The notes: generated from the letters alone by a model not told the origin. Shown: positions 32,948 to 43,728, counted from the stretch's first letter. The stretch: DNA of 64,000 nt from Hygrophila difformis (GCA_030278955.1 JAOANR010000012.1:24359977-24423976), one strand, 5' to 3'. Numbers and translations are program-made.

Positions 32948-33060
32948 CCTGGATGGAATCAGCCAGGTTTTTGGAGAAAATCTTGATAAGGCGGGAGGCG
33001 CTTAGGATGTTAGTTTTTTCTTTTGGGGGAGTTCGCGGGCAACTACTGGAGGGATGAAAT

Positions 33061-33243
33061 AATTGGAGGGATGGAATTGCAATTAATTTAATTGTAAAAA
33101 GTGATATAGGATTGTGAATAGTAAAAACTCAAATTTGAGTATTTACTATTCATAAAACTCATAAAAACTTAAAATAGATTTGGTTATAGGGTATTGTTGA
33201 AGAGAAGATGCTATTTTGGAGTACAATTGGAGATGGTCTTAGA
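33061..33243. mobile_element. Harbinger-type MITE, right part
   Basis: It ends with ATTGGAGATGGTC and TTA, the inverted partner of the left end at 24937. The exact join with the LINE 5' end is not settled, within about 33040-33100. Confidence 0.6.
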
Positions 33244-34900
33244 ATTCTAGATAAAATGTTTAAGAAGAAAAATTCAAAAATAGTTTGAAAAAACTCATCG
33301 CAACAAGCCAACAACTTAATTACTTTACTATACTGAGATTGGGTGTTATTCCTTCGGTCCCATATCCGAAATATCAATAACATATTTTATTTATTTATTA
33401 AAAAATATATACATATTTTTTTGTAAATATTTACTGTATGAAATTTGGGCTGGTTGTCAGCAATGTTATGAGTCATTTTCACAATATCCCTCAAAAATGG
33501 GTTCTTTTGGGGCACATAAATTCGGAATAGGTTAGGGTGCAGGCACCTTTAGGTGCAGACTTTTTATGTCTTAAAATAACAATGTTTGGACATAGAAATT
33601 AGACAAATATTATTCAGATATATAAAATATTTTTAATCTCCATCACATGAAATGACGTACACATCACATGAAATACTTGCAGGCATCACATTATACAAGT
33701 ATATAACGTACTACGTAACCACCTTTAACCATGGTTGTTCGGATATATACATCATTTTTAGTCTCCCATCACCCGAAATATCGTATACATCACATGCAAC
33801 ATTTGCAGACATCACACAGATAAGACTATGCATCACACGTACCTGTATTACTGTGTAGACCGGATGAATCACGAATTCCATTCTTGAGATTTCACTCGTA
33901 GGTTCTTCATCCATGGAACCTTGAATGGGTTCTCCGTAAGTTTTTCATCCATGGACGTGATTTCCTTGTAAGTTTCGGCATGGCTTTTTCCATAGGTTCT
34001 TCATCCGGCGGTGAAATTTTTAAATCTATAATTTCGGTCATCAAAGAGTGTTGGATTACAGCCGAGAGTTGAAATGGGTGGGTTTCAAAGTTTTTTGGGT
34101 AGGGACGATGATGGTTTTGGATGGGAAAGAAGACGGTTTTGAATGAGGAGAAAGATGACAGTTTGGGTGAGGAAAGTTGAGAGTTTTGAACGGTTGTGAT
34201 TGTATGTGATGTTTGGTGTTTCACATTTTCTTGGGTTGTATGTACAGACCAATCAAAGGTCTGTACCGTATCTTTACCGCATAAATTCATAGTCTCCATA
34301 ACCATGATAAAATTGCAAATTTTCACTCTTAATAAAATCTAACTACTTCAAACATTAATTATTATTACTATTAATTAATGACTTCATTCTGCAGTCGTCC
34401 TCACTTATGCGATGAGCTGAGGATCGCACCACATCACACTTCACAATTCAGAATAAAAAGAGAAGCCCAAACAGAAAAAATCCAACAAAGTGAAATCCAA
34501 AGATGAAAAGGAGGAATAAAAACATAGAGTATACTACTAAAAATATAAAATTAAAGAAAGTGATTAAATTAAATGGAAGCACAAATAAAACACAATGACA
34601 TTGAAAAGAAAAGCCCAAAGTGAGAGCCCCAAACAGAAAAATCCAAGAAAGTGAAAACCAAAGGAGGAGGAAAAAAATAGTAAAAAATTGGAAAAGGAGT
34701 CACGGGTGGAATGTGGAAGTATTTGATAAACCAATGAATCACCAACACATTACCCAGTTCAGTTCAGTATTTCAGAGAATTGTTGTTCCCTCCACGAGAT
34801 ATCCTTAATTGCACCGGCGCGCTAGCTATTCAAACTCAAAAATTCAATCTACACACTACACTCATCATCGTCACTTATTCTTGCGGTGATCACTACTACT
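33244..34900. repeat. Intergenic DNA with a degenerate CATCACATG repeat zone
   Basis: From about 33640 to 33850, CATCACATGAAAT-, CATCACATGCAAC- and CATCACAC-type blocks recur every 20-50 bases, with TTGCAGGCATCACA and TTGCAGACATCACA as paired landmarks. At 34233-34267 the palindrome GTACAGACC/GGTCTGTAC stands about 700 bp from a GGTGCAGGCACC near 33540. This may be an old repeat-bearing transposon like those at 58062, but I could not fix its ends. No gene is seen. The last 200 bases form the upstream region of the next gene. Confidence 0.45.
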
Positions 34901-35016
34901 ACATGTACTAGCTAGTATTTGGTATTTGGGGTTTTAATTATTGGTTGTGCCCTTCCTTATTAGCTTGTTCTTGTTCTTGTTCTGGATTTGGAGGTTGTTG
35001 AAGAGTTGTTCTAACA

Positions 35017-38000
35017 ATGTTGGGTCGTCATTCTTGTTCCTCCTGTCTGTGGGTGAATGTGATGATAGTTGTTGGCATTGTCACTGCTTGGGGTCAGGTA
35101 CAGCAGGTGCAGGCTGCAGCTACTGCCAATTCTAATAATGTGAAGGTTAATGGGAATATATCGACCGCACAAGACGCCGTTTATTTTCGAATATATTATG
35201 GGCAGACCTTCAAAGTCATCAAGAATGGCTTTGATGGCAAGAGTTATCTCCTCATCCAGGTACACTATATATATTCATATCCATTTCAATTTGTTTTCCT
35301 CTGGATTTTATTTTACTCCACTTTTGATGTCAACCCCCTTTTTTTTTGTTCATCAGTGTATTATTATTCCTTTCACTTTGGTTTTTTTTTTTTTTTTTTT
35401 TTTTGGCACTAATGTTTTCAATTTTTGGTAATCCATCATCTCATAAAGACAAAAAATGGAGGCCTAATGTGAACGCCACCCCACAAAAGCGGCGTTGAAA
35501 GCTTTGCTTTGTGTTTGTGTCTGTGTCTGTGTTTTATTTTCAAAGTTTGGTTGGTTCATTTATCGACAAATTGTAGTCAATACACAATATTCTTATCTAA
35601 CTGCCCCTCACCACACTTCCATAATATTACTACTAATCTAGTGGTTTTTCTATTTAAAAAGTTGTTATTCAATGATAATACACTACCAACTTTTCGTTTC
35701 TTTCCTTTTTTTTCTTAATACAAAAAACATTATAAATAACTTAGGGACAAAACTTGATCAATTCTTTAACTTTAATGTGAACATTATGATCAACCATTTT
35801 TTTTTTAAAAAAAAAGAATTTATGCGTACAAAAATACTTACAGACCATTAGTTGGATAAATTTTTAAAGCATGGTTTTCATTTCTACTTAAAAATGGAAA
35901 TAGAAATATTAATAATAATTTTAAATTTATCCAAAAACATTTGAATACTTCGTATATAAAGTAATCAATCTTTTGTTTTATGAATGTGTTCCCCCCGCCC
36001 CCCCCCCCCCCCAAGCATTATTGTTAGTAGACTTTTAAATTTCATTTTATTTGATTTATTGGATTGGGTAGTTAATGTATGGCCTTGCATCTTGGGTTAT
36101 TTTCTCTTGAATTGAATGCTGTCTGTGTGGATTTTGAGTTGGGAGCTTAGAGTATTTTTTATCTTCGAATGGTTGATACTCGAAAATGCTGATTTTCCAT
36201 TGTGACATTCTTCATTTCTTTTCTCCACAGAATAATTCAAAGATGGCAACAAAAACAAAATATTGCACTTCGAGGATAAAATCATTTGTGATTCCACTGG
36301 CCAACTACTCCATTGATGCTGATTATTTTCCAGGTTAATTAATTAGCTAATTCAACCCATCCTGTAACATTTTATCAACTTCATTGCTAATTACTGATTC
36401 TTTTTGTCCCTCTCAATTTGCAGTTTCTTTCTTTGAGGTAAGGATTCATTGCTGGTTTTTGCAGCTAAAATTTGATGCTACATTGTAATGAAAAGGTTAG
36501 GATTAATCACGGTCGTTGTTATTACATATGAGTGAGTACAGCTTCTAGGACTGCTCGGGAGTTTGAAGGGTATGACATCCCAATATGTGGCTTCTCAATG
36601 TGTACTTAAAATGTACAACGAAGGACAAGTGCAGCTGATCAACAAAACTGATCCTCAGCAGTTCACTCAATTCGTCGCACACTTCATTGTGAATGCTGAT
36701 CAGACACAAGCGTGCAATTTCGCAACCTTTGTCCCTGCTGGTGAGGTGACTCCCCTCCAGGTACGTGTTTATGAGAAAGTATTACCATGACGACGTTCAA
36801 TGTTAGTAAGAATGAACATTTAGTCACAATCATTTTGTACTTCTTTTTTTCCCCTTGTTGAATTCACAAACGACAATAATTATGCAAGATTGTTATCAAA
36901 TGTAAATAGTTTTATGATTGAATGTGGCAGAGAGCTGAGTGGATCAAGTACCTTGGAGTTTTCGCAAATGTGGAAACGAGGGCGAATCAAGTCTATGATG
37001 CGGTAAGTAAATTATTTACAGTAACAGAAGCTCGGTGAGTTGGTTACTTTGGTCTTTTTCGAACAAACTTGTGGCAACAAATGCATAGAATTGAGGTTTG
37101 TTGTCATAATATGCAAATGTTGCAGGAAACTGATTTCTTCCTTTCTTTCCTTCTGCAGATTAAGCAGAATTATATTTGCCTGACTAAATCTGCAGCTACC
37201 AAGAAAGCATTGTTCAAACCAATAGTCGCGTGGATGGCATTTGGTGATGTAAGAATCTGCATGCACTTTTTCACTATTTGATCAAGATATTGCAACGATC
37301 ATTAATAAAGGACATTTTTTGCATTTGCAGGGCGTGTGGTCTTTCACGAAAGAAGCTGACAAGCTAAAGGTTTACCTTATAATTACGATTTCAATTCCAT
37401 TATTCGATCTTAAATTTACTGGCGCTTAGATTGAGTGTATTAAATGATCGTCAACAAAACAGTATGTGGAGGATTCAGGTGGGGAAAATATCGATGACAC
37501 CATCAATAAAATCACATATAACGTCTCAATACCAGATGACTTGGATGCATTTCATGCCATTTTATGTGTAAGTTCATAATAATATATAACTATGAAGTCC
37601 TGTTTTTTCCCGTGTCCCATAAACCCTGTTTTGAACTGCTGATTTGTGCATATGTGATACTAGACTGTTGATGTGGTGATTGACGAGACGTTTACATCTG
37701 ACCCTACAACGTACAACGCCTCCTCCTTTCTTCAAAATCTGAATATTGAAGACCAATCTTGCTTTGGTTTCATGGCCAACCAAAGCCTATGGAGATATGA
37801 TAAAAGGTTTCAAAAATCTGCTATTATCGGTGAGTAACCTGTGAGGCTAATACTTTTCTTGCACATGTATTTTTGTTGATACATTTTTCTTGCAAGGATT
37901 TCTGAACACTTATTTGTCCTAAAGAGTACTTCTACATCTTTGGAGTGATCATCAAAATGTGGAACAACAGCATTGTGCTTTGATCACTCATAACCAACGA

Positions 38001-38356
38001 ATCGTCATCAATAACTTGTTCTTCCTTTTCACATTCATAATTCTATTCTTTCTAACATGTTATTATTGTTCTTGATGAAGATTGGTACGACGGAGCAGTC
38101 TCACAGCCTCAAATAGTCCTAGCAGATCTCATTGAAGCTCTATTCCCATCAGGAAACTACTCCACAACGTATTTGAGAAATATTGCTAAGGTAATTAAGG
38201 AGATCCTCTTGCTTTATCTATATAGAGATTGCATTGCAAAAGTAGGATTCTAAGAATGTCCAAATATTACAGGGAGAAGGAGTTTTAACCCTTGGCCCCG
38301 AAATGTGCGATAGAGACACATCCGTTCCAATGGACCCTTTAATTATACCTTGTTGA
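35017..38356 (+). CDS. Conserved plant secretory-type protein, possible TroA-like solute-binding fold, 11 exons
   Basis: Exons are 35017-35259, 36231-36333, 36424-36437, 36542-36760, 36931-37002, 37159-37248, 37331-37369, 37463-37567, 37664-37829, 38081-38190 and 38273-38356. All junctions are GT-AG and in phase, giving 414 residues. Exon 3 is only 14 nt. The N terminus has a hydrophobic signal-like segment ([14 protein letters not shown]), followed by [83 protein letters not shown], and near the C terminus [23 protein letters not shown]. The two-lobed layout with a late PQIVLADLI motif resembles bacterial TroA/FhuD-type metal or siderophore binding proteins. That is an inference from pattern only. 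I do not know a named gene. Several N-glycosylation sequons (NYS, NKT, NIS) fit a secreted location. Confidence 0.85.
35991..36013. repeat. Poly-C tract in intron 1
   Basis: CCCCCCGC followed by an unbroken C run of about 15 bases in AT-rich intron DNA. It could be a sequencing or assembly weak point. Confidence 0.6.
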
Positions 38357-38694
38357 AGGTATCTTTAAAATCCTTCCCTCACATTTTTACAGTGGGTTTG
38401 ATTTATATGGTGTCTCGATCATTTGCAATTTTATGTCATAATTAGACAATAGAAATGTGTACTGGTGATTTGCTCATTTGAGATATTCGTTTTCTGTAAG
38501 AGGTGAATTCGTTGTTCTTAATTTTTGCACATGAACTTTTACAAGGGGACAACATTTAGGGTAGAAATTCATTTTTACAGTGTGTTTATCGTTGAACTTG
38601 GGAGTGGGCTACATGGAAATTTATTTCTATAGTTCTATCCATGTTGGATAAAAGGAAGAAAAGGTTTGTTAAGAAAGAACAGGGTGATTGTAAC
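38357..38694. other. 3' flank of the 35017 gene
   Basis: The likely 3' UTR (T-rich, ending somewhere in 38400-38550) is followed by ordinary AT-rich DNA up to the hAT MITE. Confidence 0.45.
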
Positions 38695-39240
38695 CATTGT
38701 TTTAAATATCTCCGAAATTTTTGAAATTTTGACCGAAATTTCGGGTTTTGGAACACCCAAAGCGAAATTTTACATGCAATATTTTTTTGCATTATTTCCA
38801 TCGAAATTTCGCCCTAAACCCTAAATTTGATCGAAATTTTCCGAAATTTTTTTAACAAAATATTTTTTTTCTTCTAAATTTTAAAAATATATTTTTTTAA
38901 AAAAATAATTAGAAATTAAAATTTATGTTTCAACCCATATTGATGATGTCATCAAATTAAGTTGTTTATCAATTTTAAATCTCTTATCAATCAACATGGT
39001 GCATGATATGAATAATATTACTAGCATATTATATCATTAAATGAGTATTGTTAGCATATTACTAATTTATATAGCAACAGAGATGAGGAATTTTGAAATA
39101 TCTTCATTTTTTAATCATCTCAGAAACTCGATTTAGTTTTCTAAAAAAATTTCAAATATCTCCAAAATTTCAAATATCTTCAAAATTTCTCTAAATTTAT
39201 ATGTTCGATATAAATACCGAAACCGATATTTAAAACCTTG
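38695..39240. mobile_element. hAT-type MITE with 8-bp target duplication
   Basis: ATTGTAAC flanks the element at 38687-38694 and 39241-39248. The ends CATTGTTTTAAATATC and GATATTTAAAACCTTG are inverted repeats with two mismatches. The interior is full of CGAAATTTC and AAATTTCAAATATC blocks. Eight-base duplications mark the hAT superfamily. Confidence 0.85.
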
Positions 39241-39367
39241 ATTGTAACATAGCTCAAAACTACGAGATGCACGAGTATAATTTTCTAAACATGCGGGAGA
39301 ACATAAATGTAATATTATCAAAATATAGGGACATATGTATAAATTGTCGCTTTTGGCCATTTTTGAA

Positions 39368-39425
39368 ATTAGGGTTTCCGTTAAAACCCTAGCGCCGCTC
39401 CACAGAGCAAAGCCCAAAGCCCATT
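39368..39425 (+). promoter_or_regulatory. Telo-box and site-II promoter, copy 2
   Basis: TTAGGGTTT at 39369-39377, AAACCCTAG at 39384-39392 and AAAGCCCAAAGCCCA at 39409-39423 repeat the arrangement at 13229. This copy has one more telo-box and a doubled site-II motif, so it looks more complete than copy 1. Confidence 0.65.
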
Positions 39426-39608
39426 CCCCCCAACGATTTATACTACAAATCATTCTCTTTGCGCTCACTCCGGTTCCAGTCGCCCAACGGCTATAGAGAT
39501 ATCTCCATCATTGGATCTATATATCTTCCGCCGGCTCGTATATTCCTCCCCTAGATTTGTAATTCTTTTCATGATTTAAGCTCTCTGGTATTTCATCGTG
39601 TTTTCTTT

Positions 39609-39744
39609 GCGTCGAATACTGATTACCGGCGCTGTCTGATTTAAATGGGCGCTGCGTATGAGCCGACGCCACAGCTGCATCGATACCGTCCTGTTTTTAA
39701 GATTTTGAGTTGCCTTTCCCTGGAGCTTCATCGTGCCAGGACGG
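39609..39744 (+). ncRNA. Structured RNA element A, copy 2
   Basis: Stems GCGTCG (39609-39614) with CGACGC (39664-39669), and CCGTCCTG (39686-39693) with CAGGACGG (39737-39744), are identical to those at 13489. The loop between the second pair shares almost nothing with copy 1 beyond length, about 41-43 nt. Confidence 0.5.
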
Positions 39745-39825
39745 TGAAATTCATTTACTTTTTGTAGACGAACTGCATCGATTTTCCTTTATGATTTTAA
39801 ATTCTAGTTTTGTGTGGTTTCTGTT

Positions 39826-39945
39826 GTGGAGATGGAAGTGATGAATATTTCCCCAGATGATTCGACGCTGAAATTACTGAGCGCACTTTATGTTATTTCC
39901 TCCTAGCGGAGAAATTCCAAGCCAGATTTTCTGATCCATATCCAC
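39826..39945 (+). ncRNA. C/D-box snoRNA-like element B, copy 2
   Basis: GTGGAGATGG (39826-39835) pairs with CCATATCCAC (39936-39945) with one mismatch. The C box GTGATGA is at 39838-39844 and the D box CTGA at 39931-39934. The 50-nt core after the C box is identical to copy 1, while the segment from 39890 to 39912 differs. Confidence 0.6.
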
Positions 39946-40050
39946 AGATTTTAGAAATAATGCGTCTTTTTTTTTTAAATATTGGAATAATGATTTTCAT
40001 TTCCTTGAAGAGTTATTTTTGTTTCTTTATGTTAAATTGAGAACGTTGAT

Positions 40051-40151
40051 ACGGATAGGATGATTATTTCCCCACATGATCGAAGTTGAATATACTGAGC
40101 TACTCTATAATTTCTTCTTTTGGGAGAAATCAAGCCAGAAATCTGATCCGT
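40051..40151 (+). ncRNA. C/D-box snoRNA-like element C, copy 2
   Basis: ACGGAT (40051-40056) pairs with ATCCGT (40146-40151). The C-like AGGATGAT and the D box CTGA at 40143-40146 have the same spacing as copy 1. The core from TATTTCCCCA to CTGAGCTACTC is unchanged. No LTO1 coding sequence follows this copy. Confidence 0.55.
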
Positions 40152-40264
40152 CTTTTAAAGTTGTCAATGCTGAAATGATTGATTCAATTGTTTAGGCGTT
40201 TGAACGTTTCTTCTCTGAATCTTTTTGTTTAGGAATACGAACCTAATGAATTTTTGCGGCTTTT

Positions 40265-41085
40265 AAGCTTTGTCTGGTTTGTTTACCAAGTTATTTCATA
40301 TATACCATTTGTGTTTTATCAAGTTTTTAGTATTCGATTTACCACTATTATCGTATGTGTTTACCAAGTTACTGGTATGTGCTTTATCAAGTTTATTACC
40401 TTATGTGTTTACCAAGTTACTGGTACGTGCTTTATCAAGTTCGGTATGTGATTTACCAAGTTGAGTATTACATAGAGCTTAAAACACAATATTTGAAATG
40501 GAGGTGTTTTGACTCTCATAATATTTTTTCCATGGGTTCCGGGCCTTAGTTTTCCCTTAAAGTTGTGTCTTCGGGAAAGCGGTAAATTAGGGCCCTTTTT
40601 AAAAATCTTTATATTTTTTTAGGCCCCATTCATATTTTATTACACTTTGCATCCCATCACATGTGTGACTTGGTTTACCACGTTATTTGTATGTGCCTTA
40701 CTTAGATATTATATACTCCTAGTATTTATTAGGTTAATGATATGTAGTTTACCACCAAGTTGCTGGTACGTGGTTTACCAAGTTTTTGGTATGTGCTTTA
40801 CCAAAAATACCTTATAGTGTTTACCAAGTTATTCCACATATACCATATGGTATTTACCAAGTCTTATGTGCTTTACCACAAATATCTTATGGTGTTTACC
40901 AGGTTATTGATATTTGCTTTACCACAATATCTTATGGTGTTTACTAAGTTATTCTAAATATATCATATGTGCTTTACCATGATTACCTTATGGTGTTTAC
41001 CAGGTTATTGGTAGTATTTTACCATTGTATTGGCATGTGCTTTACCAAGTTCTTGGTATGTAATTTATCAAGTTATTACATAGGG
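40265..41085. repeat. Degenerate tandem array of TTTACCAAGTTATTGGTATG units
   Basis: About twenty copies of a roughly 23-bp unit (core TTACCAAGTTACTGGTATG) appear in two blocks, 40275-40460 and 40670-41085. Between them and after 41458 lie two copies of a CATGGGTTCCGGGCC / CATTGGTACTGGGCC segment, so the region has also been duplicated on a larger scale. The unit resembles, in reverse, the TACTTGGTAAATCATATC blocks inside the element at 58062. No coding is meaningful here. Confidence 0.65.
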
Positions 41086-41093
41086 CCTAAATT

Positions 41094-41458
41094 ATACTCC
41101 CTCCGTCCCACTAATTCTGTCTCACTTTCCTTTTTGGTACGTCCCATTACAATTGTCACATTTCCTTTTTAGGAAATAATTAAATACTCAATTACCAAAC
41201 TTACCCCCATCACATCACATCAATAAATAAATATATTAAAATTTCAATCCACTATCATTAATAAATTCAACTCACAACCATCACATCACACATAAATAAA
41301 TCAATAAAAAAATTCAAATTTATTACAATCACATCACATAAATTACTAATTTACCCTTACTTTAAACATTAATATACCCTTACATTAAATTTAACCATCT
41401 TCACATAAAAAACCGTGTCCAAAAGAAATAGGACGTTATAAACGGGACGGAGGGAGTA
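41094..41458. mobile_element. Stowaway-type MITE
   Basis: TACTCCCTCCGTCCCACTAA at the left and CGGGACGGAGGGAGTA at the right form inverted ends with TA target. It is 365 bp and AT-rich inside. It interrupts the second copy of the duplicated segment that flanks the array. Confidence 0.85.
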
Positions 41459-41459
41459 A

Positions 41460-42785
41460 TATTTAAAATGGAAGGACTTTGACTGTTATAATATTTTGTT
41501 CATTGGTACTGGGCCCTAGTTTTTCCTCGGGAAAGTGAATTGGAGTTTTGATCTTGTTTGAAATTTGATTTTTTTGGTTTGGTTTGAGCCAACTGCTAGG
41601 CCCATATATCCAAGTGAATCGTGATTCCTGCTTGGAACCATGTTCCCTTTCTAAATTATACTACTTACTATTGTTTGTTGCTCACTTTGACGCTTAAAAT
41701 ATTTTAAATAATACACTTTTATTACCATGTTCCTGTATTAAAATAATACATGTATTAAAATAATACACTTTTATTACCACGTTCCCAAAATAATTTTAAG
41801 TGAAATGGCGATCACCGTAAAATATTTTTTCTTTTCAATATATTAAAAAAATTGCCATCTGAAATGGTGATCGCAAATAAAGTATCCATATCCCCTTGAT
41901 CGACTTCAAGTGGTGATCAATTAGGGAAAAAAAAAATTCATACTTAGTTGCCACTTGAAGTATTTATTCATAAATACTTCACTTTCGCCCTCACCATGGG
42001 TATGGCCTTTCCTTCCTGCTTCGCTAACTTATCTCTTGATTTATTTTTAATTATCCTCATCAATCAATTACCTACGTAGTTATTCGTTTTCTCGCCGCTA
42101 TTATTTTATGTTTTGTTAAGATTTATTTTAGAATAAATACATTTTATAATTGCCTTAAATTGTTAATTTTCAAGATTGGGTTTGGTTTAGTGGCCAAGGT
42201 TAAGTCCCAAGTAACCTCTAAAGAGACTTGTTGTCACTGTTCTTTAATGCCCATGTTCATGTCCGATGTTTGGTGCAAGCATGTTAATGTGTCCACCCGA
42301 CTATTCTTCACACAAAATTAGGGTTTAATCTTCCAATGATAGGGTTGGTAGTCTAAAGAGATGATAGAAAATTAAAATTGTTGTTGTTTGGGATATTGAC
42401 ACTTACAGCGTATGTGTTTAACGTGGATTGTGCTGTGGTGAGCGGTGAATGGTGAATTCTCCGGATTTGGCATTGGTATAATAATGGCACTTCCTACCAA
42501 GGGTGACACCCTTTTATTGAATATCTCTGTTACTCCCTAGTTGAAGGGCGTTATGAATCGAGGGTAGATTTTTGTTACCCCTGGATATGTATGCATATAA
42601 AATAGTAGTAGTGTTTATTTTTTGGTAAGCATATAAAACGGTGGTGGTGTTGTGCGGATGCACATTCATGCGGACATGCGGACCTTCCCCGTGCCACTGA
42701 TCAATTTCATCATCTGTTGAAATGATTAGCAAGGTTAAATTGTAATTTTACTTGTTAGGTATTTAATATTTTGAATTCGCAATAT
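41460..42785. other. Intergenic DNA
   Basis: AT-rich sequence. 42175-42230 (GGTTTAGTGGCCAAGGTTAAG) may be a decayed SINE head. I see no gene. Confidence 0.45.
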
Positions 42786-42975
42786 AAGATATACAATTCA
42801 GCGAGCTAATTTAATTCAGCGGCGCGGTCTGTGCAATTCAGCGATATGATTGTACTCATCTGAGCGACATTTGATGTTAGAACCGTTTGAAGTTCATTGC
42901 GATTTTTCAGCGACATTATGTATTCATTTCACCGATACAATTTTTGTTCGCACCATAATTGCCCCCATATAAAAT
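42786..42975. repeat. Relic of the TTCAGCGA repeat family
   Basis: ATTCAGCGA-type motifs occur about five times between 42799 and 42935. The zone ends in TTCGCACCATAATTGCC, the reverse complement of the left end of the element at 62999 (GGTTATGGTGCAATTG). I read it as the right end of an older, decayed member of that family. Confidence 0.5.
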
Positions 42976-43139
42976 AGTGTTTCCTAAATCAAAATGAAGT
43001 GACTTACTATTTCTCTCCTTTTTATTCTTTTATGATTGGTGTATTATGGGGTTTCTACCACCCTTTTGTTGGCTTCTGCTTTGCTAGAAGTACTACTACT
43101 AATATTGTTCTCATCTAATATACTTCCTTCATCTCGTTA

Positions 43140-43375
43140 TATTGTTTATATTTGATATTTGATAATGTGCTATTATTCATACATAGACATTCATTTAAAG
43201 TTTATTATAGTTATATAAGTTGAAATATAGTTAAGAAGAAAGTAGAATCTTTTTAGATTCGTCTTGTAATTCTTAAATATTGAAGGTTTGAAATTTTTAT
43301 TTTTACTGAACTTGAGTTATTGATTTAAAATGTGCATGAGACTATGTGAAAAGTGGATTAATAAAGATTTTGGAG
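43140..43375. repeat. Dispersed repeat, family member 2 of 3
   Basis: TTAAAGTTTATTATAGTTATATAAGTTGAAATATAG-type order (given as landmarks at 43195-43230), TTTAGATTCGTC and TTTAAAATGTGCATGAGAC match 17345 and 47575. Confidence 0.55.
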
Positions 43376-43571
43376 GTAGTAGCAAAGAATCAACGATCTC
43401 ACCATTTCGAAGTGGCTTGAATTTTCTGTTATGAAATGTCACATCTTCGGAAAAGGAATTGTTAGGAATTTAGGATTGCTAAGTTAAAATTATCCAATTG
43501 TGCCTGTCAAATTTTGCTGGTTGCTTTTGCTAGGTTATTTTATACTAATAAAATTTTATTCTTATATTCTT

Positions 43572-43728
43572 TTTTTTAGAGCCATTAAAGACCTGTGAAA
43601 AGGGTGGTGTGAGTCAATATCACACAAATTAAGAGAACGATAGGGATAGATAAGGGGGTTGGGTGGGGATTCGAACCCTGGGTTGGGAATCGGGAGACTT
43701 GACCACTAGGGTAAGTCCCAAACCCTTA
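43572..43728 (-). mobile_element. SINE copy, reverse orientation
   Basis: On the minus strand it reads A-box part AGTGGTCAAGTCTCC, B box GGGTTCGAATCCCC (43664-43677 on +), then body and tail. It is one of the better-preserved heads in the window. Confidence 0.8.

Larger units (their letters stand above)
25353..33060 (-). mobile_element. Nearly full-length L1-type LINE, interrupted twice
   Basis: The element runs on the minus strand. Its 5' region is near 33000-33060, ORF1 is at 32947-31493, ORF2 runs from 31441 to 25389, and an A tail (T run at 25353-25362) marks the 3' end. Subtracting the solo LTR (29401-31030) and the truncated retroposon (31079-31407) leaves about 5.7 kb, a normal plant L1 length. 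I could not settle its own target duplication. It sits within the Harbinger-type MITE 24937-33243. Confidence 0.85.
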
